Assembly: GCF_017377795.1 (NCBI RefSeq)
Contig: NZ_JAFRDR010000003.1
Coordinates: 310,001-374,000, forward strand
DNA length: 64,000 bases
Source: Williamsia soli
Lineage (GTDB): Bacteria; Actinomycetota; Actinomycetes; Mycobacteriales; Mycobacteriaceae
Direction of reading: 5' to 3'
The translations under genes and the position numbers were made by a program. This document shows, in pieces, positions 50,214-59,109 of this stretch. Numbering within the stretch: position 1 is the stretch's first letter; every line of letters begins with the position of its first letter. The notes under the pieces are model-generated. The model had not been told where the DNA came from. It worked only from the letters and a program-made list of their open reading frames with translations, and did not search any database.

Positions 50214-50380
50214 TACAGCTCCTCACTTGACGGTAAGACGCTGCGGGGTGCGCAGGGTCTGCTTGCGAAACTATCTGACCGGACGGGTGACTGTTAGGCA
50301 ATCACAAGACGCGAGTCGTATCCCCCGCGATGAGCTACTCCAAACGCGGTCCGCCGGCAGCCGACCGCCCGGCAGACGCC

Positions 50381-50413
50381 GAAACCCGCCGAAGCGACGC
50401 TTCGACGGGTTTC
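50381..50413 (-). terminator. Terminator of the ESX gene cluster
   Basis: GAAACCCGCCGAAGC and GCTTCGACGGGTTTC form a stem with one mismatch, 15 bases past the esxA-like stop. Confidence 0.75.
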
Positions 50414-50427
50414 GGTGGTGGCCGGTG

Positions 50428-50718
50428 TCAGCTGAAGTAGCCGGCCGTCCGTTGATCCGCTGCCTGCATGTTGGTCGAGGCTTCCGTCACCTTCGACGAC
50501 AGTGCGGTCAGCAGCGTGCGCGAGTCGGTGAAGCTGGTATCCCAGGTCTGCTGAGCAGAGCCGTACGCCTGCGAGGCCTGTTGCGACTGCCAATTCTCGT
50601 GCAGCCGGGCAACTTCTGACTTCAACGTGGTCGCCAGATGCTCCAACTGGTTGAAGTTGCTGTTCAACTGCGCGGCCAGCTCTTCCATCCGCGGGTAGTT
50701 GTACTGGATGATGCTCAT
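50428..50718 (-). CDS. EsxA-like WXG100 protein
   Basis: 96 residues; ATG 50718 with GAGAGGACC. Helix, then NWQSQ at the turn in place of W-x-G (WQS), then a second helix. Size and position after an EsxB-like gene fit EsxA. Forms a heterodimer for ESX export. Confidence 0.82.
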   Translation of the reverse strand: MSIIQYNYPRMEELAAQLNSNFNQLEHLATTLKSEVARLHENWQSQQASQAYGSAQQTWDTSFTDSRTLLTALSSKVTEASTNMQAADQRTAGYFS

Positions 50719-50739
50719 GGGTAGGTCCTCTCGATCTGA

Positions 50740-50825
50740 GTGTGTGGTGGTCGGTTGTCTACAGGCGGTGGCTGCAGGCAGTGGCTCTACGGACAGTGGT
50801 GTTATAGGCGGTGGTTTACAGGCGG
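50740..50825. repeat. Short degenerate tandem repeat between esxB-like and esxA-like genes
   Basis: About five copies of a 14-16 base unit near ACAGGCGGTGGCT (for example CTACAGGCGGTGGCTGC, then TTATAGGCGGTGGTTTAC). It fills most of the intergenic gap and touches the esxB-like stop. It may affect relative translation of the pair. Confidence 0.5.
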
Positions 50826-51136
50826 AGGCCGGAGCCACCCGAGACATTGTTGAAGGTGCCCGCGGTGTCCTGGTCCTCGGCGTCATAGCCGTTGAAACCC
50901 GTGGACAGCGAGGTCTTGAGGCCTTCGAGAGCCGTCTGCAGCTGGGTTGCCTCGTCTTTCCAGGCGGTCACCGCATTCTGGAATGCCCCGCTGGCATTGC
51001 CCTTCCACAGCGCGAGCGCTTCATCGGCGTCGGCCGTGATACGGGCGAGTACCGTACCCATGTCGGCGACGATATCCCCCACCGATCTTGTCGAGGCCAG
51101 GCCGGCCGAGACGTCGAGTTCGAGACCGTTGGTCAT
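50816..51136 (-). CDS. EsxB-like WXG100 protein with YxxxD export signal
   Basis: 106 residues. LWKGNAS gives the W-x-G turn; the C terminus has YDAED (YxxxD), the T7SS export signal recognised by EccC in known ESX systems. Its partner is the 96-residue EsxA-like protein 97 bases downstream. Confidence 0.85.
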   Translation of the reverse strand: MTNGLELDVSAGLASTRSVGDIVADMGTVLARITADADEALALWKGNASGAFQNAVTAWKDEATQLQTALEGLKTSLSTGFNGYDAEDQDTAGTFNNVSGGSGLRL

Positions 51137-51266
51137 CTTTCTTCCCCTTTTTGTATGGCTACCGCGGCATCAGATGATGTCCACGGATCTAACGTCTGGT
51201 GCCGCCCCCGCAGACGCGGCGAACAAGGACTGCTTTCGCAACCTGCGTCCGTCCGTGTCCTTCGGG

Positions 51267-52097
51267 TCACGGCAACCACCTCCCCGACGGCAGTGTTTCC
51301 ACGAGAAGCTCGACTGCCTGAGAAATCCTGTGTGGGCTACCGCCCGACAACGTCGTCCAGATCCGCCCGTCCGGCGACGTGCTCGGCCCAGCGAGAATCC
51401 GTCCGCGCGTTGTGTCGTATATCGCGACGGCGCCGGCGGATCGAACTGTCCGCCCCTGCTCCGACTCGATGGCGACGATCTCGGCGTGGCCCGTGCATGA
51501 TTCGAACGCGGTGGCGTAGCCGGCCGCCACCTGATCGCCTGCGCCCATGGCGTGCAACGCATCCGAGTAGTCGGCTGCCGAACGTGCGCGATCGAGCCGC
51601 ACACGCAGTTCGTCGGCCGGAGCGCTGAACGCCGGGAGGGCCGGTGTGTCCGCCATTCCGAGGTGCGTCGAGACGATGGCACCCACGTCCCTGACGGAGT
51701 GAACGGGTACCTCTCGGACGTCGACACCCACACCCGTGCGCCTGGCCGATACATGTCTGGGACCCTGCCGGGCCAAACACGACCGCACACATCGCCCGGA
51801 AGCGAAAACCCTTGTCTCGATGAGCATCTCCGGATTGGCAAGTATTGACAGCGTGTCCGCCAGTGGTTCGACCACGCCTCGGTGTGCATGCGGGTCGTCG
51901 CACAGGATCCCCAGCGAGGTCAGTTCCTCGACGGCCGACGACAGTGCGGCATCGCGCGCCGAACCATACTCGTACCCGGGTTCGACGGCCAAGACCACAG
52001 GCCACGTCTGATGCCCGAGAAGCGTTCCTAGATGATCCAGGTGGTCGTCGGTCAGCTCATAACCGGGCGCGGTCTCCATCGTCCACATGGCGCTCAC
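51267..52097 (-). CDS. EspG-family ESX chaperone
   Basis: 276 residues. It opens with GYELTDDHLDHLGTLLGHQTWPVVL, and ends GRILAGPSTSPDGRIWTTLSGGSPHRISQAVELLVETLP, typical of EspG. EspG proteins hold PE-PPE pairs in the cytosol and feed them to the ESX channel. GTG 52097 overlaps the PPE gene stop by four bases. Confidence 0.8.
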   Translation of the reverse strand: MSAMWTMETAPGYELTDDHLDHLGTLLGHQTWPVVLAVEPGYEYGSARDAALSSAVEELTSLGILCDDPHAHRGVVEPLADTLSILANPEMLIETRVFASGRCVRSCLARQGPRHVSARRTGVGVDVREVPVHSVRDVGAIVSTHLGMADTPALPAFSAPADELRVRLDRARSAADYSDALHAMGAGDQVAAGYATAFESCTGHAEIVAIESEQGRTVRSAGAVAIYDTTRGRILAGPSTSPDGRIWTTLSGGSPHRISQAVELLVETLPSGRWLP

Positions 52098-53134
52098 CGG
52101 TCCTGGTCCCCCGCGCCAAGCACGGCGGGTATCGATGTGGTCGAAGGCAAATCTAGTACCCCGCTGCTGTAGCGAGGATCAGAAGGCTCGACCGCAGTGG
52201 CAGGTCGATCAAAATGAGCCCAGTCGATCATGGTGTTCGCGGTCTCGGTTCCGCCGGCGTCGATACCCGCCGACGGAACCGAACGCGATTGACGTGCCGA
52301 CGTTTCGCTGTTCGGCATCAGACCGCCCACCATCGGAGCCATCGGCGGAATCGGAGACGTCGGCCTGGGTGCTGCGGTGGAGGCCGCGGGCTCCGCGACG
52401 GTCGGCCCGACACTCGACCCCGCCACCACCGTGGCCGCGAAGCGAGACTTCTCGCGAGGCGCGGCGGCGGCGATCGGCACGGCCACAGGCCCCATCCCTG
52501 CCGATCCACCTGGCGCCGTCGGCAACCCCGGTGCCGCGGGCGCGGAGCGGTGCTGCCGGGAAGCCTCCTCCGATGCCAGCGCTACGGACGAGACGACCTC
52601 CGGCGGAGGAGGGTTTGTCCATGGACGAGCCAGTGGCTCCGACGCCGACTCGTAGGTCTCCATCACGCGCGCAGCGCGTTGCTTCTGGTCGTGCAGCGCA
52701 CGTTCGGCGTCGGCTGCCACACCCCCGATGGGGGTGCCCAGCGCTGTTCCCACAGCCGCAGCCGTGTCCCTCACCCCTTTGGTGACCTCTATCTCGGGGA
52801 GATTCGGCATGGCGAGCCGGGCGACCGTGGTCGCCGCGCACTGAGCCGCGACCCGTCCTGCATTGTCCGCCGCGGCCGCGGCCGCATCGACAAACCACGG
52901 TGCCAGCGTCCTGAGCTTGGCGAACGCATGGTCCGAGTGCGCCGATTCCCACGAAATACCCAGCCTGGCCATGATTCTCAGGTAATCGACACCGGCGTCG
53001 GCGAGGACCGCCGACAACCGGGTCCAGCCGGCACCGGCGTCTGCCATCGACCCCAGCCCGGCACCGTCGCCGAGATCCTTCGCCAACTGCTCGGTCGGTC
53101 TGGCCTGCCAGACCACATTCGTGAAACCTGTCAT
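52094..53134 (-). CDS. PPE-domain protein
   Basis: 346 residues. An N-terminal ~170-residue helical domain with VVWQARPTEQLAKDL, GAGWTRLSAVLADAGVDYLRIMARLGISWESA and APWFVDAAAAAADNA follows the PPE pattern (W-x-(S/G)-x-x-A turn), but the exact PPE triplet is replaced by RPTEQ. A Pro/Ala-rich tail follows. Exported with the PE-like protein upstream. Confidence 0.68.
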   Translation of the reverse strand: MTGFTNVVWQARPTEQLAKDLGDGAGLGSMADAGAGWTRLSAVLADAGVDYLRIMARLGISWESAHSDHAFAKLRTLAPWFVDAAAAAADNAGRVAAQCAATTVARLAMPNLPEIEVTKGVRDTAAAVGTALGTPIGGVAADAERALHDQKQRAARVMETYESASEPLARPWTNPPPPEVVSSVALASEEASRQHRSAPAAPGLPTAPGGSAGMGPVAVPIAAAAPREKSRFAATVVAGSSVGPTVAEPAASTAAPRPTSPIPPMAPMVGGLMPNSETSARQSRSVPSAGIDAGGTETANTMIDWAHFDRPATAVEPSDPRYSSGVLDLPSTTSIPAVLGAGDQDR

Positions 53135-53154
53135 CGTCTGTCCTCACCGCCCGG

Positions 53155-53460
53155 TCAGAGGCGGAAGGCCTCCTCGATCGTCTCCTCGGCCCCCCGGTAT
53201 CCGACGGCCTGCGCGCGCAGAACTGCGGCAATCTTCCGGAGCTCGTGCACCCCGGCAGAGGCTCCCCCGGCAAAGGTCTCGGCGACCTCCGACAGGGTGG
53301 TGGCCGCCGCAACCGATACCTCGTCGCGCCCCGCCGGATCGACCGATAGATTCGGCTTCTCCTGCGCCAGTGTGGCCGCCAATCCGTCGGCGAGCGCGTC
53401 CAATTCGATGGCCGCCCTCAACAACTCGTCGGAATCCACATTCAACTGATCGCTGCCCAC
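53155..53460 (-). CDS. PE-like small helical protein
   Basis: 101 residues. Two helices (LLRAAIELDALADGLAATLAQ and TLSEVAETFAGGASAGVHELRKIAAVLRAQAVGY) with a YRGAEE (YxxxE) export-like signal at the end. Position just before the PPE gene fits the PE partner, though Pro-Glu near the start is absent. An EspC-like protein is the alternative. Confidence 0.6.
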   Translation of the reverse strand: MGSDQLNVDSDELLRAAIELDALADGLAATLAQEKPNLSVDPAGRDEVSVAAATTLSEVAETFAGGASAGVHELRKIAAVLRAQAVGYRGAEETIEEAFRL

Positions 53461-53501
53461 TGTTGCTCCCCGTTTGCTGTCAGGTCAGAAAATTTTGCTG
53501 G

Positions 53502-54830
53502 TCAGACTTCGTGATCGCGGGCCGGTGGACCCAGGCGCAGGCGCACATCAGGCGACGGCGCAGGGTCCGGTGCCTGAGTCTCGCCGATCACGGCAGGTGC
53601 GACATCCGAGATCTCTCCGATGATGCGGCTCCCGTTCAGCTCGGTCACCAGGTAGTCAGCGGCCTCGTGCTGATCATCCGACGCGCCGGCGCCGCGTCCG
53701 GCTCCCATCGCTCCCATCGGAGCCATCGGACCCCCCATGCCTGCGGGCACGACGGTGCTCTGAGTGCGATTCGGTGGACCGCCCGCTCCCTCCGGGCTCG
53801 GTCCACTCATCAAACCGGGCGCCGTCCGCGCACTCAGCGGACCAGGTCCACCACCGCCGGGTCCCGATCCGCCACCGCCGCCACCGCCGCCACGGCCCGC
53901 ACCCGCCAGACCCGCGAGTCCGGCAGGAACTGTTGTCCCCAGTTCACCGTTCTTGGTGTCATACGCGCTCTTCAGCTGAGCCTCATGGGTTTTCAGGAGT
54001 TGACCACCCGCGGAACTCGTCATGGTGCCGAGTTTGCCGACCCCGGTGACCATCGGCTTCCCGACCCCGTCGAGCACTGTGCTCGCGATGGAGAAGGGCG
54101 AGGGTCCGGCAGCGGGGGCGCCCGTCACCGGGACGGGCTGCCCGTTCATCACCATGTGGCTCGTGGGTGCGAGAAGTTGGGCACGCGTGGCGGTGACCAC
54201 GGCGGTCGCCTCGGCGAGCCCCTCGGCCGCGACCCCCAGCGCCAGCGCCTGACCCGGTGGTGTCACCAGGATCGGCGCCGACGCGGCGATGATTCCGATC
54301 GTCTTCGCAATGATCCCCTGCACCAGGGACAGCCCGGTGCCCACGATGGCTGCGGCAGCCTGGGTGTCGATCGACATCACCCCACCCTGGGTGGACAACG
54401 CCGCGGTGTCAGCGCCTGCCTGTGCGCCCTTGACCGTGGTGGCCGCCGCCGCCTGTCCGGTCCACACCTGGTCGAGAGCCTTGAGTGCGCTCGAGCCCAT
54501 CCCCATGGACATCTCCAGTATCTGCGAGAGGCCCTCGAGGATCATGGTCGGATCGATATCTCCCCCACCGAGATCGCCTGTTCCGAAGCCACCGAGCAGG
54601 TCGGTGATCGGCTTGATCAACACACTGAGATCGAGTGGTGGCAGCGGCGGAAGACCCGGCAGTGGCGGAACGGCCGGCAATTCCGGTAGGCCGGGCAGGC
54701 CGAGGTCCGCGAGGACTTGACTGACCGGTGTATCCAGGATCGGACCCAGCGGACTCGACTCGACGAGTTCGCGGATGGTCGGATCCAGCGGCGGCGCGGC
54801 CGGATCCGGTGTGATGTTCGGTGTGCTCAC
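53502..54830 (-). CDS. Gly/Pro-rich ESX-associated protein (EspB/EspK-like?)
   Basis: 442 residues from GTG 54830. Pro-Leu-rich start (LPGLPELPAVPPLPGLPPL), then a helical core with LDQVWTGQAAAATT (W-x-G) and hydrophobic helices GIIAKTIGIIAASAPILV, then a Gly-rich hinge and Met/Ala/Pro tail. No close family recognised; domain order recalls secreted ESX substrates like EspB or EspK. Sits in the middle of the cluster. Confidence 0.55.
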   Translation of the reverse strand: MSTPNITPDPAAPPLDPTIRELVESSPLGPILDTPVSQVLADLGLPGLPELPAVPPLPGLPPLPPLDLSVLIKPITDLLGGFGTGDLGGGDIDPTMILEGLSQILEMSMGMGSSALKALDQVWTGQAAAATTVKGAQAGADTAALSTQGGVMSIDTQAAAAIVGTGLSLVQGIIAKTIGIIAASAPILVTPPGQALALGVAAEGLAEATAVVTATRAQLLAPTSHMVMNGQPVPVTGAPAAGPSPFSIASTVLDGVGKPMVTGVGKLGTMTSSAGGQLLKTHEAQLKSAYDTKNGELGTTVPAGLAGLAGAGRGGGGGGGGSGPGGGGPGPLSARTAPGLMSGPSPEGAGGPPNRTQSTVVPAGMGGPMAPMGAMGAGRGAGASDDQHEAADYLVTELNGSRIIGEISDVAPAVIGETQAPDPAPSPDVRLRLGPPARDHEV

Positions 54831-54849
54831 GTGGTCCCCCGACCGGTCG

Positions 54850-55167
54850 CTACAGCGCTGACTCGATGGCCCTGAACTGGCTACCCGCTCCGTCGTCGGT
54901 CTCGGTGAACTCAGCGGCGGTCGCCAGCGCGGCGGCTGCAGTGCCCGCGTGCACCGCTGCGAGCTGACCCACCGCGAGCAGGTGGCCGGCCTGCGCTTGC
55001 GCGAAAGCGAGCAGGAACTCCTGGCCGATGAGACCGAACACCGGAACCATTGTCGCGACATTGGCAGCCGCGTTGATCGACCCGGCGGTGGCCACCGCCG
55101 CGGACATCACCGCGGCAGTGTCTGCGTAGGCCGCTATCGCGGCTGGTACCGCGGTGAGTTCGGACAT
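54850..55167 (-). CDS. EspC-like type VII secretion target
   Basis: 105 residues; ATG 55167 with GGGGGAAG upstream. Two Ala-rich helices (MSAAVATAGSINAAANVATM; FLLAFAQAQAGHLLAVGQLAAVHAG) with an FGLIGQEFLLAF turn, typical of the DUF2580/EspC group. Precedes the Gly/Pro-rich protein by 19 bases, so they may pair. Confidence 0.65.
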   Translation of the reverse strand: MSELTAVPAAIAAYADTAAVMSAAVATAGSINAAANVATMVPVFGLIGQEFLLAFAQAQAGHLLAVGQLAAVHAGTAAAALATAAEFTETDDGAGSQFRAIESAL

Positions 55168-55265
55168 TCTTCCCCCATGTGTTGTGAACCCGGAATTACT
55201 CACGAACTGGTTCGCAGATGCCGGCATACCGGGACCCCGGCTGCGACATCTGACGTATCTGACGC

Positions 55266-55631
55266 CTACGACTCCGATCCGGTTCCCCGCGTCGGCGGAG
55301 TCGGTGTCAATGACGCCGGACGCGAGTCGACGAGTTCGGCGAACGAGGTGGTGAAGTCCTCGAGTATCGCTGCCCGGCGGGCGAATGCCCGACCTGCTGC
55401 GACCCCGGCAGTTGCCACGATCAGCTCGCCGAGCGCATCGCCGCCCAGGGTCAGCGCAGACGGCGCGAACCACAACCCGGTCAGTGTCCCCACCCCGTCG
55501 ACCTCCGCGGTGACGTGATCGCCCGGCGATGTCTCTCGCGCCGAGATCGCGGCCAGGCGCTCGTTGACCTCATGCAGTCCGTCGAGTTGGCGCCGGGCCC
55601 TGGCCTCCAGCTCATCCATGGCCCAGCTCAT
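55266..55631 (-). CDS. YbaB-like (EspL-like) protein
   Basis: 121 residues. ATG 55631 overlaps the upstream stop by four bases (ATGA). VTAEVDGVGTLTGLWFAPSAL and a following helical GELIVATAGVAAGRAF segment match the YbaB/EbfC fold, as in EspL of ESX-1. Possibly binds DNA or stabilises secreted substrates. Confidence 0.65.
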   Translation of the reverse strand: MSWAMDELEARARRQLDGLHEVNERLAAISARETSPGDHVTAEVDGVGTLTGLWFAPSALTLGGDALGELIVATAGVAAGRAFARRAAILEDFTTSFAELVDSRPASLTPTPPTRGTGSES

Positions 55632-55939
55632 ACCGACCTCATCCAACTGCTCGGCGCACCGGCGTCGGCGTCGTCCTGATACTCGGCCCGCGCCAGATCG
55701 TCGGCCCTCGGCAGTTTCATCTGGTCGATGATGTCGCCGCTCACGCCGCGTGCCCTGAGTTCCTCCCGACGCGCCACCCCCGCGTGCATGGCAGCCTGCT
55801 GACACAGCCGAAGTACCTCTGCGGCCAGGGCCGACGGATCTTTGCGTAGTTCCGTCGGCTCGAGCCGGACCGCCGTCGGCAAGCCCTGTTCTGTCGTCAC
55901 CACTGTGATGGTCCCGGTGCGCGAAGTCGCCGCAGCCAT
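55628..55939 (-). CDS. ESX-cluster protein of unknown function
   Basis: 103 residues, first gene of the minus-strand ESX operon. N-terminal strand pattern (TGTITVVTTEQGLPTAVRLEP) looks YbaB-like and is followed by a long helix (DPSALAAEVLRLCQQAAMHAG). Coupled to the EspL-like gene by ATGA. No family named with confidence. Confidence 0.6.
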   Translation of the reverse strand: MAAATSRTGTITVVTTEQGLPTAVRLEPTELRKDPSALAAEVLRLCQQAAMHAGVARREELRARGVSGDIIDQMKLPRADDLARAEYQDDADAGAPSSWMRSV

Positions 55940-56131
55940 AGATGTCCCCCCTTGTTCGACCCCTGGCTGGAGACGATACCCACAACACCGGCGAAGTGGT
56001 GCTCAGACATTCACCGGTTCTTCTCTTGGTCTATGCTCCCCTTAACAAACGGTCGGGGGCGGCTAAAAGTGCACGGTTTGCCTGCGTCGATTTGCCGCAG
56101 AAGACCGAACGTGCCAACAGGGGGCTGTTCC

Positions 56132-57589
56132 GTGAGCTACAACAACGCCGATGTGCCGGCTCCGCCGCCGTGGTTGCAGGCCGACGCCGACATCGATCTT
56201 TCGCAATTCGAACGTTCAGAAAGCTCAGCGCCACAGCCAAATCCATCCCCCGCTCCTCCGCCGGTGGATGCGCAAGCCATTCCGTCGCAGCAGGAGCCGC
56301 CCGCACAGGTACCACCCGCGTACCCACAGCAGCAGTCCTACGGAATTCACACGCAGGCGTCGGGCGCGACATTCGCACCCGCCCCCCTGCACGCCGAGGC
56401 GCCTCCGCACACCACGCCACCGGCCGGTCCGGCTCAGTTCGCAGCGGAACCACGGCACAGCCAGGGCTTTGCGCCGCCGGCGGCCTATCCCCCACCACCG
56501 GGACCTCCCCAGCACGGGCCGCCGCAACAACCTGTTCCAGGACAGCAGTATCCACCTCAACCCGGGCCACCCCAACCCGGACTGCAACAGCCGGGATACG
56601 GGCAACCTCCCCAATCCCCTCCCTACGGCAACGGTGGTTATGGCCCGGCCAGTCTCGATGAGGTCGCCCTGCTCCGCAAAGCGCGCCGCGCCCCTGCGAG
56701 CGGGTGGCGGCGTACGGTTCACAAACTGTCGGCGGGCACCATCAATCCGGGTGAGTCACCAGATGACCTGGTCTACAAGCAATTGCTGGAGCGCGTCAAC
56801 CAACCCGTCCGCGGTGACTATCGCATCGCGGTGCTCTCCCTCAAGGGCGGGGTCGGTAAGACCACGACCACAGTGGGTTTGGGTTCGACCTTTGCATCGT
56901 TGCGGGGTGATCGGGTGATCGCCGTCGACGCCAATCCCGACCTGGGCACACTTGCCCAACGGATTCCACAGCAAACCCGTTCGACGGTGCGCGATCTGTT
57001 GTCCGATGAGTCGATCTACCGCTATTCCGATGTGCGCGCGCACACCTCACAGGCGCCGAGCAGGCTGGAAATTCTTGCTTCAGAGCGTGATCCGGCGGTC
57101 GCGGAAGCATTCAGCGAAACCGACTACCGCGGCGTGATGACCGTTCTCCAGCGGTTCTACAACATCATCATCACCGACTGCGGTACCGGCCTGAGCCACT
57201 CGGCGATGAACGGTGTTCTCGACATGGCCAACGCACTCATCCTCGTCACCTCACCGGCAATCGACGGCGCCCGGAGTGCGGGGGCCACGCTCGACTGGCT
57301 TCAGGCACACGGCTTCGGGCACCTCGTCAGCAGCGCGGTGGTGGTCTTGAGCTCTTCACGTCCGGGCGCATCGTCCATCGACACAGATCAGCTCAGTGCA
57401 CATTTCTTGACCAGATGTCGGGCGGTGCAACAGATCCCATTCGACGATCACCTCGCCGAGGGTGCCGAGGTCGATCTCGACCTTCTCGGCAGAGCGACCC
57501 GGCGGGCGTTGGTGGAGATGGCGGCGACGGTGGCGGACGACTTTCCGTCCACCACGATCAGACGTAACGAGCCGTACACCAGTTCTTGA
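56132..57589 (+). CDS. EspI-like MinD/ParA-type ATPase with Pro-rich N terminus
   Basis: 485 residues from GTG 56132 with AGGGGG upstream. The first ~190 residues are Pro/Gln-rich and disordered. A ~290-residue ATPase domain has LSLKGGVGKTTTT and VDANPDLGTLAQR, and a Walker B-like IIITDCGTG. This is the layout of EspI-type proteins of ESX loci. Divergent from the minus-strand operon over 192 bases of promoter. Confidence 0.8.
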   Translation: MSYNNADVPAPPPWLQADADIDLSQFERSESSAPQPNPSPAPPPVDAQAIPSQQEPPAQVPPAYPQQQSYGIHTQASGATFAPAPLHAEAPPHTTPPAGPAQFAAEPRHSQGFAPPAAYPPPPGPPQHGPPQQPVPGQQYPPQPGPPQPGLQQPGYGQPPQSPPYGNGGYGPASLDEVALLRKARRAPASGWRRTVHKLSAGTINPGESPDDLVYKQLLERVNQPVRGDYRIAVLSLKGGVGKTTTTVGLGSTFASLRGDRVIAVDANPDLGTLAQRIPQQTRSTVRDLLSDESIYRYSDVRAHTSQAPSRLEILASERDPAVAEAFSETDYRGVMTVLQRFYNIIITDCGTGLSHSAMNGVLDMANALILVTSPAIDGARSAGATLDWLQAHGFGHLVSSAVVVLSSSRPGASSIDTDQLSAHFLTRCRAVQQIPFDDHLAEGAEVDLDLLGRATRRALVEMAATVADDFPSTTIRRNEPYTSS

Positions 57590-57618
57590 TCCCCACGGCC
57601 GACCAGTAAGGTGAAGCG

Positions 57619-58104
57619 ATGAGTTATCCAGGCCCATATGACAATTCAGGTACACCGGAGTGGAAGGACAGTCAGCCATACCAGGGTCCGCCGGGATACC
57701 CGGCACCCTACGAGGCGCCGGCTCCGATGTTTCAGGCTCCCACTCCATACGGACAACCAACATATGGGCCGTCGGCTTTCGGTCCCGTCGCCGGGTTCTC
57801 CGGCGATCCGGGCGCACCCTTCGGACGCGATCCGTACACCGGCGAACCCCTTTCAGACAAGTCGAAAGTGGTTGCCGGTCTGCTGCAACTGTTCCTGGGC
57901 GGGTTCGGCGCCGGCCGTTTCTACATCGGCTCCAATGGCATCGCGATAGGGCAACTGTGCGCTCTGATCGCCGGATGGGTACTCGCGATCGTCTTGATCG
58001 GCTACATCATCCTGCTGGGACTGGGCATCTGGGTGATCGTCGATGCGATCATGATCTTCACCGGCAGCGTCCGCGATTCCCGCGGACTCAAACTCAGAGA
58101 CTGA
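57619..58104 (+). CDS. TM2-domain membrane protein
   Basis: 161 residues. Pro/Tyr/Gly-rich start (PYDNSGTPEW..QGPPGYPAPYEAP) followed by the TM2 domain: KSKVVAGLLQLFLGGFGAGRFYIG and a second helix IVLIGYIILLGLGIWVIVDAIM with the DAI motif. Starts 29 bases after the EspI-like stop, so the two are probably one transcript. Confidence 0.85.
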   Translation: MSYPGPYDNSGTPEWKDSQPYQGPPGYPAPYEAPAPMFQAPTPYGQPTYGPSAFGPVAGFSGDPGAPFGRDPYTGEPLSDKSKVVAGLLQLFLGGFGAGRFYIGSNGIAIGQLCALIAGWVLAIVLIGYIILLGLGIWVIVDAIMIFTGSVRDSRGLKLRD

Positions 58105-58126
58105 CTCGCTGCCACCGATGATGTGT

Positions 58127-58167
58127 TGTTCTGGCGGCCGCCACCTGCGGTTTCGTTCGCCAGAACA
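58127..58167. repeat. Inverted repeat between convergent genes (element D)
   Basis: TGTTCTGGCG (58127-58136) and CGCCAGAACA (58158-58167) pair perfectly over 21 bases. The downstream sequence CGCCAGAACAGCCCATTTT aligns with CGCCAAAACCCACCATTTT of element C, so it is a diverged relative. Confidence 0.65.
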
Positions 58168-58185
58168 GCCCATTTTCGGGACGGG

Positions 58186-59028
58186 TCAGTCGCCGCAGCA
58201 GCCGTTCGGGTCGATCGCGGTACGGGTCTCGCGGGTCACGGCGTTGCGCTGCGCCAACTTGCTGTCGGCCGGGTAATCGACACCGACCAGACTCAGACCG
58301 CATGCCGGCGCAACCGGGACCTCACTCGAGCGGCTGCGTTGCTGCAGCAGTCCCGCGCACCACTGCACCGATCGACGCCCCTCACCCACGGTCGCAACTG
58401 CCCCGACGAGTGAACGCACCATCGACCAACAGAATGCATCGGCGCTGACCTGCGCGACGAGGACCCCGAAGTCGTCGCGCATCCAGCTGAAATGTTGCAG
58501 TTCGCGCACGGTCGTGGCCCCGTCGCGGCGGCGGCAGAACGCGGCGAAGTCGTTGAGCCCCAACAACACACCCGACGCATCTTCGAGCAGATCGGCGTTC
58601 AGCGGCCGTGGCCACGCCGCGGTAGTCCGGGCCGACACCGGCTCTGCACCCCACGGGTCATCGGCCAACCGGTATTCGTAGTGCCTGCGCAGCGCGGAGA
58701 ACCGCGCATCGAATTCAACAGGGGCCTCCTCGATGTCCTTGACCCGCACATCGGTGGGCAGCATCTTCGCCAGTCGGCGCACCAGCTTTCCCGGATCCCC
58801 CGCGATCGACCGGGTCTGAAACGATGCTTCGCTGACGTCGAAGTGTGCGGCCTGGCCCGTCGCATGAACGCCCGCGTCGGTGCGGCCTGCAACAGTGAGG
58901 GTGACCGGCTCTCGCAGCACTGTACTCAGCGCTTCTTCGAGAACCCCACATACCGTCCGCTGTCCGGGTTGCCTGGCCCAACCTGCGAAATCGGTTCCGT
59001 CGTAGCCGATCTGCATCCGCAACCGCAT
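58186..59028 (-). CDS. truA: tRNA pseudouridine(38-40) synthase
   Basis: 280 residues. Opening [25 protein letters not shown] and catalytic [12 protein letters not shown] (Asp nucleophile) identify TruA, which modifies positions 38-40 of tRNA anticodon arms. C-terminal Cys-Cys (NGCCGD) extension is unusual but harmless-looking. Separated from rplQ by a terminator hairpin. Confidence 0.95.
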   Translation of the reverse strand: MRLRMQIGYDGTDFAGWARQPGQRTVCGVLEEALSTVLREPVTLTVAGRTDAGVHATGQAAHFDVSEASFQTRSIAGDPGKLVRRLAKMLPTDVRVKDIEEAPVEFDARFSALRRHYEYRLADDPWGAEPVSARTTAAWPRPLNADLLEDASGVLLGLNDFAAFCRRRDGATTVRELQHFSWMRDDFGVLVAQVSADAFCWSMVRSLVGAVATVGEGRRSVQWCAGLLQQRSRSSEVPVAPACGLSLVGVDYPADSKLAQRNAVTRETRTAIDPNGCCGD

Positions 59029-59051
59029 AACGACCCTTCCCCTATGACGAA

Positions 59052-59080
59052 GCCCGCCACCGGATGTTCCGGTGACGGGC
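59052..59080 (-). terminator. Hairpin after rplQ
   Basis: GCCCGCCACCGGA and TCCGGTGACGGGC pair with one mismatch and a tiny loop. It lies between rplQ and truA, so it marks the end of the ribosomal operon or partial read-through into truA. Confidence 0.7.
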
Positions 59081-59109
59081 TCGCCAGAAAACGTTGACGC
59101 GCAGGCGTC

